Source of the DNA: Acorus gramineus
Taxonomy: Eukaryota > Streptophyta > Magnoliopsida > Acorales > Acoraceae
Direction of reading: 5' to 3'
Length of the DNA stretch: 64,000 nucleotides
NCBI GenBank assembly: GCA_030737835.1
Contig: CM060851.1
Location: forward strand, 5,484,615-5,548,614
The position numbers were made by a program, and so were the translations under genes. A model generated the notes under the pieces. It was given only the letters and a program-made list of their open reading frames with translations. It did not search any database and was not told the DNA's origin. Below are positions 36,942 to 48,469 of the stretch, in pieces (within the stretch, counting starts at the first letter, position 1; every line of letters begins with the position of its first letter).

Positions 36942-37357
36942 GTGTCTATTTGGGTAGAAACATAAGCTATTTTGGGGTTTATACTTATTCCATGAATAAA
37001 TAACTTTATCAATGGAATAAATGATTTTCTATTTGGTTATGTTTTTTGTTATTCTCATTGGGAAACATAATAATAAAGATTTGAGTTGTTTGGTTGATGA
37101 AGAATAAAATGTAAATAATGTGTAAAAAATTAATTTGACATGCGAACTTTATTGATGTATAAGAGGTGGATTCTCTTATACCAGTGGATGAATAATACAA
37201 TTTCAGGAGATCTGAAATATAAATATCAGCTTATTCACATCTAGTTCTGCATAATTATACCCATTTATTCTCTCTCCTAAACACTTTTTATTTATTTATT
37301 TATTCTCCTATGTTCCCACTTATTCCATCCCTTATTACCCCCATCTAAACGGGGCAT
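36942..37357. mobile_element. Tourist-like MITE 2, directly abutting MITE 1
   Basis: It begins GTGTCTATTTGGGTAG right after the TAA that ends MITE 1 and finishes CATCTAAACGGGGCAT right before the TTA that starts the Harbinger element. The ends are imperfect inverted repeats. The inside resembles MITE 1 but is more diverged. It is non-coding. Confidence 0.6.
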
Positions 37358-37699
37358 TTACCCCCCGTTTGCCAACTGACATAAACAGAGAATAAGGGAG
37401 AATAACAGTAGAATAGGCCTTATTCGCTGTTTGTTTGGAGCGGATAAACCCTGATAGCAATGCCTGGATAAACTAGCATAAGGCCTGATAACAATTCCAC
37501 TAAAATGTGAGAATAGCTTATCAGGGCTTATCTATTCCTGAGAATAAAAATACCCCTCACCATCATTACAAAAAAATTCTCTCTCTTACTTTAACACAAC
37601 CCAATGATACACCCCCATTTAATCTACACCGTCTGATTAGTGGATCTAGCCCATCTGAATGAATCAGAACCGTCCAAAAAAAAATAAAACAAACATACT

Positions 37700-38023
37700 C
37701 ATCCGGACCGTCCAAAATCATGCGCCTATTTTTAATCTGCCGACACGTGTACACCACGTCCACTCACGCCTTCTCCTCTCCGTCGACACATCACTCGGTC
37801 ACTCTCTCTTTCGAAAAAAAAAAGGCAAACCCTAGAGCTTACGAAGAGGGCCGCCTCCGCCTCCGCCTCCGCCTCCGCCTCCTCAGATCTTTCGACCGTG
37901 TGATCGACGATCGGCCCTGCGACGAGGTTGTGGTGCGGGAAACGTGGGGAAGGCGGTGTATAAAACGAACCAGTGCATTCGGTCCAGCGGTTCCTTTTTG
38001 GATTTCCGTCGATTTTTGGCGAG
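37700..38023 (+). promoter_or_regulatory. Probable promoter and leader exon of the Harbinger element
   Basis: This island is much more GC-rich than its surroundings. It contains AAACCCTAG (near 37828), five GCCTCC units (37850-37880) and a good splice donor (GGCGAG, then GTAATC from 38024). A leader intron could run to the CTAG acceptor directly before the Myb-gene ATG at 41185. This is inference from sequence character and splice consensus only. A different start of transcription is possible. Confidence 0.4.
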
Positions 38024-38082
38024 GTAATCATTGATTCTTCGATTCTCCGTGTCTGTGTTTTGGTGCTTTGGCTTTGTGGGTG

Positions 38083-38661
38083 TTTTTTTTTCGTTTTTAA
38101 TTTATTTTGGGATGTTTTGATTGAGCTCCGAAGAGGTAACCGTGTGAGATATAGGGATTTCGTGATTTCAGGGGCTGCTTGTAATTGTAAATTAGGAACC
38201 GGATATTTTAATGAATGATTTGTTGTTTCTGGAAGAAGTCCTCTTTAATTTGGACGAAATCATGGTGGAGTAGGGTTTTTTTTTCGTTTTTAATTTAATT
38301 TGGGATGTTTTGATTGAGCTCCGAAGAGGTATCCGTGTGAGATATAGGGATTTCGTGATTTCAGGGGCTGATTGTAATTGTAAATTACGAACCGGATATT
38401 TTAATTAATGATTTGTTGTTTCTGGAAGAAGTCCTCTTTAATTTGGACGAAATCATGGTGGAGTAGGGTTTTTTTTTCGTTTTTAATTTAATTTGGGATG
38501 TTTTGATTGAGATCCGAAGAGGTAACCGTGTCAGATATAGGGATTTCGTGATTTCAGGGGCTGATTGTAATTGTAAATGAGGAACCGGATATTTTAATTA
38601 ATGATTTGTTGTTTCTGGAAGAAGTCCTCTTTAATTTGGATGAAATCATGGTGGAGTAGGG
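38083..38661 (+). repeat. 193-bp tandem repeat, three copies
   Basis: A unit starting TTTTTTTCGTTTTTAATTTA and ending near GGTGGAGTAGGG occurs three times. Its TCG landmark is at 38092, 38285 and 38478, exactly 193 bp apart. The copies are nearly identical, differing by a few substitutions. It lies in the presumed leader intron of the Harbinger element. Confidence 0.9.
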
Positions 38662-41184
38662 TTTGGTTATCTTTGTAAATTCGATTGGGAAGAAAGAAAA
38701 GAAAAGAAAAGAAGTTAATTATGTGAATTATTTAGGCGTTCAATGTCAATAACCGAGAACTTTTATCAATTTTGATAGACCTATCAATCCAATCCAAATG
38801 CTTTATGCCATCATTGAGTGCTCTGCGGCATCTGTAAAGATGGCATCCTTCTTTTTTTGTTTCTTTTTTTTCCCGGACTTGGAACTTTGAATTACAATTT
38901 CTTCATTGGATATTAGGGTTTCGTTTGTTGTCTCTTTTTTCAGGTGACATTATTGATTTGATCGACATTTTTTGTTCGTGTTAAATTGTTGTATGTTGAA
39001 AGGGTGGGTTTTGATCTGATTATGTTTTGAAGGTTTTTTAATGTTTTGAAGGAGTCCATGCTTGCACAAATTTATAACCCTTACTGTCCAGTGCACCCAA
39101 TCATCATTAAATCATTTTTTGGTGTTAAATCTTTAATTATTTTTCATTCCTATATAAACTAGTTTTTTGCACTTCCTTCATATGCTATAATTTTGTTATC
39201 TGACTAATGTCTTTTCCATTGATATTGACCTCTATAGGAACATATAAACAGTGACTCATATTGCTTATTGTCGAATGTGCTTTTAGATTCTGTATGACTT
39301 TCTCATCCTAGAAGATGTATATAAAGGCCAATATCTGGATATTATGGTGTCATTTGTTCAATCTTATCATTAGTATGTGGTGACATTTGATCATCTTAAT
39401 AAACAGTGGATGCTTAGATCAATCAATAATCGTATCCATATGGCTTCAACTCTCACATTTATATGGAGTTATTATTTCCTGTTCGCACCAACTAAATCTG
39501 CTTCTGCTTGTGCTACAACGTAGTTGACATGGTTCCGTTGAGTATTTAACTGTTCATTTACCCCTCTTGGTTGGATCTTTTTAAATTTATTAGGCTAAAT
39601 TACATTTTAATAAACTAACCGTTTATATAGATATATACAAAAGAATGAATCACTATTACCAGGCTGTTCTTAAATGTACTGTACTCCACCCAAGTCACTT
39701 TCAGATATATGAGTAGGCAGTAAAACATAGAGTAGGTCGCACGTATCTCCAACAGGGAGTCTATCTCATCTTAATATGTTTACCACTAGTAATTAAAACT
39801 GGACTATTGAAGTAGAACAATTCATTAATTAACGTGAATCATTGGTCAATTTTATTAGATCTTCTGGAATGCAGGATTTATGTTTTTGAATGTAAGTTGG
39901 TATGGGTACAACTTTGATTAACTTGTACACATTCTAGTTTATGTATATGTGTATAGTGTATATTGGTGGTAGGTTGCAATTATTATATTATTGCAAGTAA
40001 ACCTTCAATATAACTCTTTCATAGGTTGCATTAGTAATGCCAACAAACTTAATAGGCTTGTTTATGTATGTTAGTTTGTCTGAGGTATGCTGATTTATAT
40101 TCCATGTCTTATCTAACTTTAACTGTCATTCTAACATGTTTCTTACAAAGGTTTCAAGTGTTAACGAAAAATAAATTTTATTCAATATCCCAGTGTCTAT
40201 AAATATAAAACACCTAACCTATTTGCCTATATATTTTACATTTGAGTCTATTATAAGTTACATGCAAATATGGGTTACCATTTATCAGTAATTCAATGTA
40301 ATTGGGCGATGTGTGGGGTTGGCTATATGTATTTGGTTGACTATACAGATATTGCACCCAAAACTTAGGTTTATATTGATTTTAAATTTGATATCCACAA
40401 TATTTCCTCATTACTATCCGGTCAGTGCATCTAGTTTTAATAGAAACAGCTTACATTGTAAAACTCCTACTTGAGGAGTATCAAGTCGTGCATTTGGTGT
40501 ATACGGGTTATTAGGTGTTTCCCATTGAATCATTGTTTCATGTCTTCTCATGGTAGGGCTCATCTACAACCATATGTGATGCTCAACTGTCTTATATTAC
40601 AAATCCATACTTAAGTAAACATTACAAAGATGGAGTGTATGTCATTTAATTTTATTTAATACTAGTTTGATTACACATATATGATTGGTTTATGTTAAAA
40701 AAAAATCTGATGTTAATGACCAATGACTATATTTTTTTTATATGCTTATTTTTATTGTTATTATGTGTTAAATTTTATTAATAATGCCCCCCTAACTCAA
40801 CCTTCATGCTTTACATTATTTTTCATATATGTTGCAACTATGTCATGATAAATGAATGATTCATAGAAACCTTCTACACCCATTGGTGCTCACCAATCTT
40901 AGTATAACTAACCCTAACATATAACCGACTATATATTGATATTTACACATCAGTTAGATACGTTAATTCATGTACCTCAGATCAATGGCCAAATAATATA
41001 TTTGTGTGTTCATGAGGGTTAGTCATATTCGCAATCATATAGATGTCAATGACCAATGAATATGTGTGTGTGTGTGTCTTCATGTGAGTTAGTATTTTTC
41101 GCATTCATATAGATCTCAATGACCATAAAGTTTATGTATGTTGTTGAAATATTTAATTCATTCCATGGTGTCCAATGTGTCTAG

Positions 41185-42334
41185 ATGTCAAAGATGAGCC
41201 AGTTTCCCCTACGCATGGCATCCAATAAGAATCGGATTGGAAACTGGACCAACCCGATGGATGCTTGTTTGGTGGGATTGCTAGTAGATCAATTTCAACA
41301 GGGTAATTGCGTGAAGGGAGTCTTTCAAAACAGTTCTTGGAAGACTATCACTGCAACCTTGAACTATCGAATGGCTATGACTTTGGAAATGAGTCATTGC
41401 AAGAATCGTTGGAAAGTGTTGAAGCAAACCTATCACCTATACCAAGAACTTAGCAACAAAACAGGATGGGGTTGGGATGATGCGAGGAAAATGGCTGTAC
41501 CGGGAGATGCACAGGACTGGGATAGGGTCATATCGGTATGTGCAATTGAGGATAGTTTAGTTTTGCCATGGTCATTTCATATTAGATATTAAATTAAAGT
41601 TATTCTCTGCTTATCCTGTGCAGAATAATACCAAGTTTGGGTTATGCCGGGACAAGCCTTTCATATGGTTCAAGGAATTCTCCATGATATGTGGGAACTC
41701 CACATCTAAGGGATTCCATGCCCATGCCTCCCTCATCAGTGAGGATGAGGATGACAATGACACTGAAGGAGACTCAATGGAGGCCCACAAAAATAGGTTC
41801 GATTCATTGCATATGGAGAGACCATCAGTGGATGAGTATTTCACTCGAGGGAATACATGTGAGAACAGGTGGGGGACCAGCACACCAATAGAGATACCTG
41901 ATGAAGGTGAACCAACTTGTAGGAGAAAGGGTAAACGTTCCATGTCTACAACTGCTTCTGACATGGGGGAGGATGATTTACAAATTCCAAAAAAATGATC
42001 ATCCGGGTCCGGGTCTAGTAGGAAGGTGAAGAACTCAATTGGTGCTGAAGGATACATGGCTGAGTTCATTGAAATTGGGAGGCGAAGGGTGGACGTTGCA
42101 AAAGAGTACTTGGAGAGGGATTATGAGGGGAAGTACACTTTGGAGCAGGCAATCAAGTGTCTTGCGATGTTTAGGCAACTCAGTTCAGCTAGTAAGTTGG
42201 CTGCAGCTGAGGCTCTGAAGGATGAGGCGAACCGCACGATTTTTATGGCATTCCCAGATGACTTGAAGATAGACTGGATTGAGAGACAAGGAGCAAACTA
42301 CCAGCCACCACCATATGTTCCTCATGCACCCTAG
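41185..42334 (+). pseudogene. Myb/SANT-like DNA-binding protein of the Harbinger element
   Basis: PIF/Harbinger elements carry such a protein to bind the element ends and bring the transposase into the nucleus. Exon 1 is 41185-41535 (donor GTATGT) and exon 2 starts at 41624 (after GTGCAG). Exon 1 holds the Myb-like domain: NWTNPMDACL, SWKTITATLN, CKNRWKVLKQ and TGWGWDDARK. Exon 2 continues into a Ser/Asp/Glu-rich linker and a helical tail (GYMAEFIEIGRRR, YLERDYEGKYTLEQA). The frame is continuous to the TAG at 42332 except for one TGA at 41996-41998, just after a Lys pair. A single CGA-to-TGA change would explain it. If so, this copy would make the DNA-binding half only. Confidence 0.75.
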
Positions 42335-42884
42335 GATGGACCCAGTCATGACGGATTTATGGTTCCATGACTTTCAAGTGTATTTTGAGCCACCAACAGT
42401 AGGAAGGCTAACTACTTAGTAATATGGATATGTAATTGCAGAAGACATTCTCATCTTTTTTTGTATAAACATGAATGCTTCTGCCTTTGATATGTAATTG
42501 CAGAAAACACTCCTAATTTTGTAAGTATTTATAGCATGTGGATGCTAACAGATAATGTGTAATGACATGTATCGGTGATGTGGTGTCATGGTCATTTCAT
42601 GTGCAAATGTGACCTCTTATATCATCCGTTTAATATGAACATCTCATTCCAGTTCTTGTTATATGATGTCAATACTTATGATTGTCATACGTTAACATAG
42701 TCATTGAGGTCCATTCATTTCAAGTAATGCATCCTTTATGAATGCATCTTCCTCATACGGATTGTCATTCGTCATGTTCTAAACCCATCTATGGTGGAGT
42801 TCATGGCCATCAACAATCCATTTATAACCCTCTTCCTTTGTTCTTATGTATATGTGTTAATATCTCATGTGACCAATGCAGTCT

Positions 42885-44387
42885 ATGGATTCCTCAACTA
42901 GGAAAAGACATCGGTCTGAATTTTTTAGGCAATTCTTTGAAGAGGATGAGGAATCAATGTTCTTGGAGATGGCCTATGTTCTTGACCATGTCAGACATAG
43001 GGTTGAAAGTCAATCATTGACAAGGCGACCTATGAGAACTGGACCACTGTCAGGCCATATATTCATTCATGAGTTGCTCCAAGGACATGAGGCTAGGGCA
43101 TATGAGAACCTCCGCATGGCTCCTCGATTGTTCTTGAAGCTGAGGGATGTCTTGATCAACAAGGGTCTCATGAAAGACACTACAAACCTCACTTGTACTG
43201 AACAGCTTGCTATCTTCCTTCATGCTCTCGGCCATGGTGTGTCAAATAGGGTGTTATCGGAACGCTTTCACCATTCCGGGGAGACAATAAGTAGGCACTT
43301 CAATGCTGTCCTCAAAGCAGTAGTGTCCCTAAAAAGAGAGTACATCAACCTTCCACAAAATGATGTGCAAGTCCATCCTCATGTCAGGCACAACAAAATC
43401 TTTTACCCGTATTTTAAGGTGAGTTCATACAACAGAATCTAACATGTTGTACTCCTACTCTTCCTTATATATGTCATATCCATCTGATACAAGTACATGT
43501 GTTCTTCAAATGTAGAATGCAGTCGGGGCAATTGATGGGACACACATCCCTGCGCTTGTCAGAAAAAATAAGGCCACACGATATCGCAATCGGAAGGGAT
43601 GGATATCACAGAACGTGATGGCTGCTTGCTCATTTGACTTGCAATTCCAATACGTCGCCGTGGGTTGGGAAGGTTCAACGGCTGACATGAGAGTCCTCAG
43701 ATGGGCGTTGGAGAGTGGGGGTTTTAGTGTCCCAGAAGGTATATTCTTTCAACATATTTTCAACCAATTTATTAACTTGTGGTAGGTTCATTCAATTGCA
43801 TTGAACTAATACTAAATGTTTCTACCAGGAAAATATTATTTGGTTGACTCTGGATACGCGAACACTGATAAGTTTCTTGCACCTCACCGTTCTCATAGAT
43901 ATCATTTGTCTGAGTTTCTTAATTTGGGCAGAGGTAATAGATATAGCGGTCCAAATGAACTCTTCAACCATAGGCATGCACAGTTGAGGAATGTCATTGA
44001 GCGTGCATTTGGTGTTCTAAAAATGCGCTTCAAATGTCTTAGATGCACTCCATATTATCCATTCAGAACCCAGACTAGAATTGCACTTGCATGTTGCGTA
44101 CTGCATAACTTCATTCGTAGGGAGGAAGGGTCAGACATTTTATTCAATATGAGTCAAGATGAAGTGGATGGAGTTGGGGATGTGAGAGATGAAATCCACT
44201 CCGACGTCGCAAACGAGGATAATGTTGGAGGGGCTCAACTGCGAACAATGATTACTGGTCAATTGTGGGGGGGTAGGAATGTAAGTTAAGGTTCTAATAG
44301 TCTCTTCAGATTACGTGACATATGTATTTTACAATCCTTGATGTGTTATTCATCTAAATATGGGTTTTCTAATTGCAGAGGCAGTAA
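42885..44387 (+). CDS. PIF/Harbinger DDE transposase, apparently intact
   Basis: The enzyme would cut out and re-insert the element at TAA/TTA sites. Exons: 42885-43418, 43516-43738, 43829-44280 and 44379-44387, all GT-AG and in frame, giving 405 aa, normal for the family. The start ATG 42885 follows a likely acceptor (CAATGCAG); an in-frame ATG at 42876 would overlap it. The N-terminal half holds the helix-turn-helix-like region (LTCTEQLAIFLHALG, then HSGETISRHF). The catalytic triad is Asp185 (GAIDGTHIP), Asp259 (YLVDSGYA) and Glu310 (NVIERAFG), with the family block LACCVLHNFIR after it. No stop or frameshift was seen. The last exon adds only two residues, so an alternative end by reading through the last intron is possible. 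Confidence 0.88.
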
Positions 44388-44561
44388 GGTGGTGGCTTTC
44401 TGGTAGTTTGGTCTGTCAACGTATTGAACTCCTATTCCCCTTTGCTTTATGTGATATTTGTTTCCTAATTTTGTAAATATTTATTTCGTTGACCATGTCA
44501 TTTGATAAATTGGGTACTAAATCTATTTTCTATTTATGTAACAGGCACTTGTTTCCATCGG

Positions 44562-45083
44562 ATGGGAAATTATCCATATTACGCGGTCGCGAAGGGAAGG
44601 AAGCCCGGGGTGTATGATAATTGGGCCGCCTGTCAAGCGCAGGTGTATCGCTTTAGAGGAGCTACATTCATGGGTGTTGAAGACATCGAGGAGGGGTACG
44701 CGTTCATCGCATCTGTGAATGAGGGCCTACAGCCAGATGCACCCATCATCGTGTCGGATACCACACCCACTCCATCAGATGAGACCAAAGGCATGAACAA
44801 ACCACTGCTACCAGACACTCCACCAGCTACTGCAGATCTTCCAGAGCTTACACCAACCGAGATACTACAATCATCCTCACAGCCAGTGTACCACCAGTTG
44901 TCCTACAGTGCAGAACAGTCACGCCCCATTTCAGGTGACATTCGAACCACTATTTCCTTGTCTGATGTTACTGTTCATGGCATTCCAGTTATGCCACTGT
45001 TTCTGGGTTTGTTTGCATCACTTGTGGTGCTTGTTGGACTTATTTTCATTATGTTGTTTCTTTTGTTCCTGCGTCATCAGTAG
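44562..45083 (+). CDS. RNase H1 N-terminal/viroplasmin-type domain with C-terminal membrane helix
   Basis: The 173-residue protein opens with a hybrid-binding domain (about residues 5-50: YYAVAKGRKPGVYDNW, then CQAQVYRFRGATF and a helix ending YAFIASV). This fold is found at the N-terminus of eukaryotic RNase H1, where it grips RNA/DNA hybrids, and in caulimovirus viroplasmin proteins. There is no RNase H catalytic part. A Pro/Ser/Thr-rich linker follows, then one hydrophobic helix (LFLGLFASLVVLVGLIF and onward, about residues 145-170) ending RHQ, a tail-anchor layout. A splice acceptor (TATGTAACAG, ending 44544) sits just before the ATG, so the leader is probably spliced. The gene lies 175 bp after the transposase stop, same strand, inside the same element. 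Codons look under protein selection (no stops; domain motif complete). Its role is unknown. Confidence 0.75.
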   Translation: MGNYPYYAVAKGRKPGVYDNWAACQAQVYRFRGATFMGVEDIEEGYAFIASVNEGLQPDAPIIVSDTTPTPSDETKGMNKPLLPDTPPATADLPELTPTEILQSSSQPVYHQLSYSAEQSRPISGDIRTTISLSDVTVHGIPVMPLFLGLFASLVVLVGLIFIMLFLLFLRHQ

Positions 45084-45699
45084 TATGCAGGAGTTGTTGG
45101 GATAGCTGGACAAACTTAATACTTTTATTTTGTGATGCTCACTAGTATATGGGCAGATTTTGTGGATTATTCAGTTTGTATGGATGTTTAAACACCACAT
45201 TCTGTTTATCCAAGATGTTAATTTTCATTTAACATCGACAGTACAGGAGGTTAATGTGAATATAAACTTATGAATGTATGGTTGTATGTTGTCTTTCAGG
45301 TCTATTATTATATAAAATAGCTTTTTTAAACTATGGTGTGTATATGTGTTTAGATATGTGTGCGCAGATTTTTATGTACATATATATGTTAGGGAGTTGA
45401 TCACAGGGATGGCATAGTTCCAATTGAATATACTGTTAATATGATCAATCTTCATGTTCACCATGGTTTCCCATATGAGAAGGGATATTTGGAATTATGT
45501 GAAGTGAGGGGTTTATGTCAGTCATATATGTTTTGCAAACTTAACTGTTCTAACATTTTACAATATATTTACAGAGGTCAATACTTACCATATTTCTGCA
45601 TATATTGTTATTTAAGTATTTACCTATTTTATATAAAAGTAAAATACACAATATAGGTGTATAAAAAACTTAGTGGACCCTATTATAATCCATATAAAA

Positions 45700-46440
45700 A
45701 TTTACATATAACACATATAAGTTAATTAAATGAAGCAATGTATAAAATGACTAGGGTTATTTGGTACCCACCAACAATGACATTGATATTGGCAATATAA
45801 TTTGTTAATAATTCATATTTGAATTTTATTAGATTAGAATAAGCGGATAATTTATTACTATTTATGATCAACTGATTGGGTAAATTTAATTAACTCAATC
45901 CAAAAAAACCTATCATTACAAAGCAAATGGAATCAACATTAAGCATACATAGAGTAATTGATAAACATATTTGAAGGTCCACCATAAAATATTACATAAG
46001 ATGGACGGTACTTATTTTTTAAATAAGTGTTTTTTCTTGATATATATATATCAACCTTAACCAAACATAAACATAATCAGTATTTCAATATTAAATTAAA
46101 TGAAGGCTTATATAAGAATGCTAGTGATATTTGGTACAACAACAATATTGACAATGTTACTTGTGTAATAAAATCAATCAATTTTATGGACAACCTATGA
46201 TTTATATATATTTTATATTTATGCTTATTTTCATTGAGTAAATATAATTAAATTGATGTAAGATAATTAGAATCACCATAAAGCATTTGGAATCACCAAT
46301 GAATACATAGATTAGTTGTAAAAAATATATAAAGGCCCACCATAAAATATTACATAAGATGGACCGTCCAGATTTAATTACACTCATCATGGACTGATTT
46401 ATACCCATTTAATATACACCAAACATAAAAATATATTCCA
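45700..46440. repeat. Diverged direct duplication near the right end of the Harbinger element
   Basis: Two roughly 360-bp segments (about 45720-46080 and 46085-46440) share word order: AAATTAAATGAAG, TATTTGGTAC, ATTGACAATG-like sequence, then CCACCATAAAATATTACATAAGATGGAC. The copies differ at many sites, so the duplication is old. It is non-coding. Confidence 0.55.
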
Positions 46441-48469
46441 GGGGCAAAGTTGACATTTTAAAAATAATAACTCCCTATCCATCCCTTATCAACCATTTAT
46501 CCACAGTTTATTCTAGGTCAACCAAACACCAAAAATCTACATTTTACGTTTCCCAATAAGAATAAATAAGAATAACAAAAACTACAACCAAACACGGATA
46601 GGCCTATTCTGCCAAACACTAATATTTATCCCCGTATAACTATCAGGGCAGAATAACGCAATTCCACCTCCCAAACGGGGGGGTAAGGTATTTATGATTG
46701 TTGGATACTAAATAGTGCTTTTGTTATCTATTATATGTAGTTTCCTTAAAAGGTTGTTGTTGAGTATAAGTAAAGTCTGAACAATATATCATTATCTCGC
46801 GTCTTTTCTTTAGGCCTTTTCATTTGACTCAAGCTCATTGTTTTAGGCTGGTTTTATAATAGTGGAGTAGTTTTTTTTTTTTTTGGTGGTGGTGATAATA
46901 GTAGCAGTTTGGAGTACTGGAAATGAATTTGGAAAAAGAATTTTGTTATTTGAATCAACATTCGAAAATATCTTTTGAAAAATATATTTTTGTTGGATTC
47001 ATTAAATAAAAAAAATTTATAACTAAAAATTGTTTTTCACGTTATTTGAAAAATAAACTAGCCAGTGGCATTGAGAAGCGAATGTAGATTAAATGTAATT
47101 CTTGAAATAATAAAATCTTCAAAATCATCAAAAACTTTTGTTTTCAATGCTGATATTCTATAATCAGACAAAAAAAAATGGTCTTCCGACTTGGGTGAAA
47201 CGAGATGGGATTCAGGTAGTCTTGGATCTTATTAATTTTATCATTACGTGATTAGAGATTACAAGTGTCATTTCACATATTAAACATGTAGAATTTTACG
47301 TTAATTTTAGATATACGTCAATCATTGATCGTATACTAACCAAAACTGAGGAATCCGACTAGTTCTGACTAGATCACATCTCGGATGAAACCATTATATT
47401 TTAAGTTCGTTATGATTCGATCTTGTAGTCATCCCAAGATGCCATGTCCATTTAATAACACCATAGGCCTTGGGAAACCAAATGAAATGAAACGGTAAGC
47501 TGAAACTAGTAGTGTTGCCTTCTCTGTGACAGATACTAAATGAAAAATGATATATTCTACTTCTTTTGCAATTCACATTGATTTTCTTTTCTCCAAATAT
47601 TACACATGCTTCCATTGAAATACATACTTTTTCATGAAATGATTTATATATTAAGATAATTATTTTTTTGTTTTGAAAAGATAAAAATAAAAAAAATTAT
47701 TTCATACACTAAGATAACGCAGTATATATTACGCTCTCCATAGTATATGGGGCTACATACAGACTGGACTACAAAATAAACTGAAGATATAAACACTCGT
47801 ACTAATTTTCCTTGTCACCTTCAAAGTCTTCTTTTGGTCAGGAGTCATCAAATATTCAAAAATCTTGAATACCAGACTTACCTTTCTTTTTTCTTTGTTC
47901 TGTGTTCATCAACAGCTATAATTTCATGAACAGATGGCTTCAACGTGTCATATGTGATACGTCGTTTAATTTGTCGGCTAAAGTTAAGTTTTTTTAAATA
48001 ATAATTAGAAGATAAGACCACTAGTATGAACATAGATAGGAGACGAGGCTTCAATAGAAATTAAAGTACTCATTGACTCTGGAAATCCAATCAAAATTCT
48101 ATCCTTGATGACCAAACTTTCTTTATCACATTTAAAAAAATGGTCTCAGCGTGATGAATTCACTGTTAGGAGTCATCTTCTGCACCTATTGCTTCAAAAA
48201 TAATATATACATAAATAAATAAATATAAAGGTCAACAGTCAACACGCACTTAATTGGATTTTTGTCGGCATATATATATGGATAAGTTATATATAAATAT
48301 CTGAATTTATAATCTGAAATTTAATAATCCATATATACATCAAATCTTATACTTAAATCCTACAAGAAGAACACGAAAGCAAACACACAAGAGAATTGAT
48401 TTCAGAAAAAAAATTATATACGATCCATGAAAGAGATATAGAAGATATGATTTATTGCTATGTTTATAT

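Larger units (their letters stand above)
37361..46683 (+). mobile_element. PIF/Harbinger element, 9.3 kb, three genes
   Basis: The left end is CCCCCCGTTTG (37361) and the right end CAAACGGGGGGG (46683). TTA lies to the left and TAA to the right, a one-base difference from the expected identical duplication. Sub-terminal sequences also pair loosely (GATAGCAATGCC near the left; ACTATCAGGGCAGAATAA near the right). On the plus strand in order are: a leader region with a triplicated 193-bp repeat, a Myb/SANT-like gene (41185-42334), the DDE transposase (42885-44387) and a small hybrid-binding-domain membrane protein (44562-45083). The first two are the standard gene pair of PIF/Harbinger elements. 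The third is not a part I know from this superfamily. The transposase looks intact while the Myb gene has one stop. At over 9 kb the element is long for the superfamily, mostly because of the 3-kb leader. Confidence 0.75.

Noticed and set aside
44281-44561. Fusion of the Harbinger transposase to the hybrid-binding protein by alternative splicing
   Set aside because: Joining the donor at 44281 to the acceptor ending 44544 puts the downstream sequence in a different frame from the hybrid-binding domain.
44562-45083. An integrated caulimovirus (from the viroplasmin-like domain)
   Set aside because: Only the small hybrid-binding domain is present. There is no movement protein, coat protein or reverse transcriptase nearby, and the domain is equally typical of host RNase H1. 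The position inside a Harbinger element explains it better.
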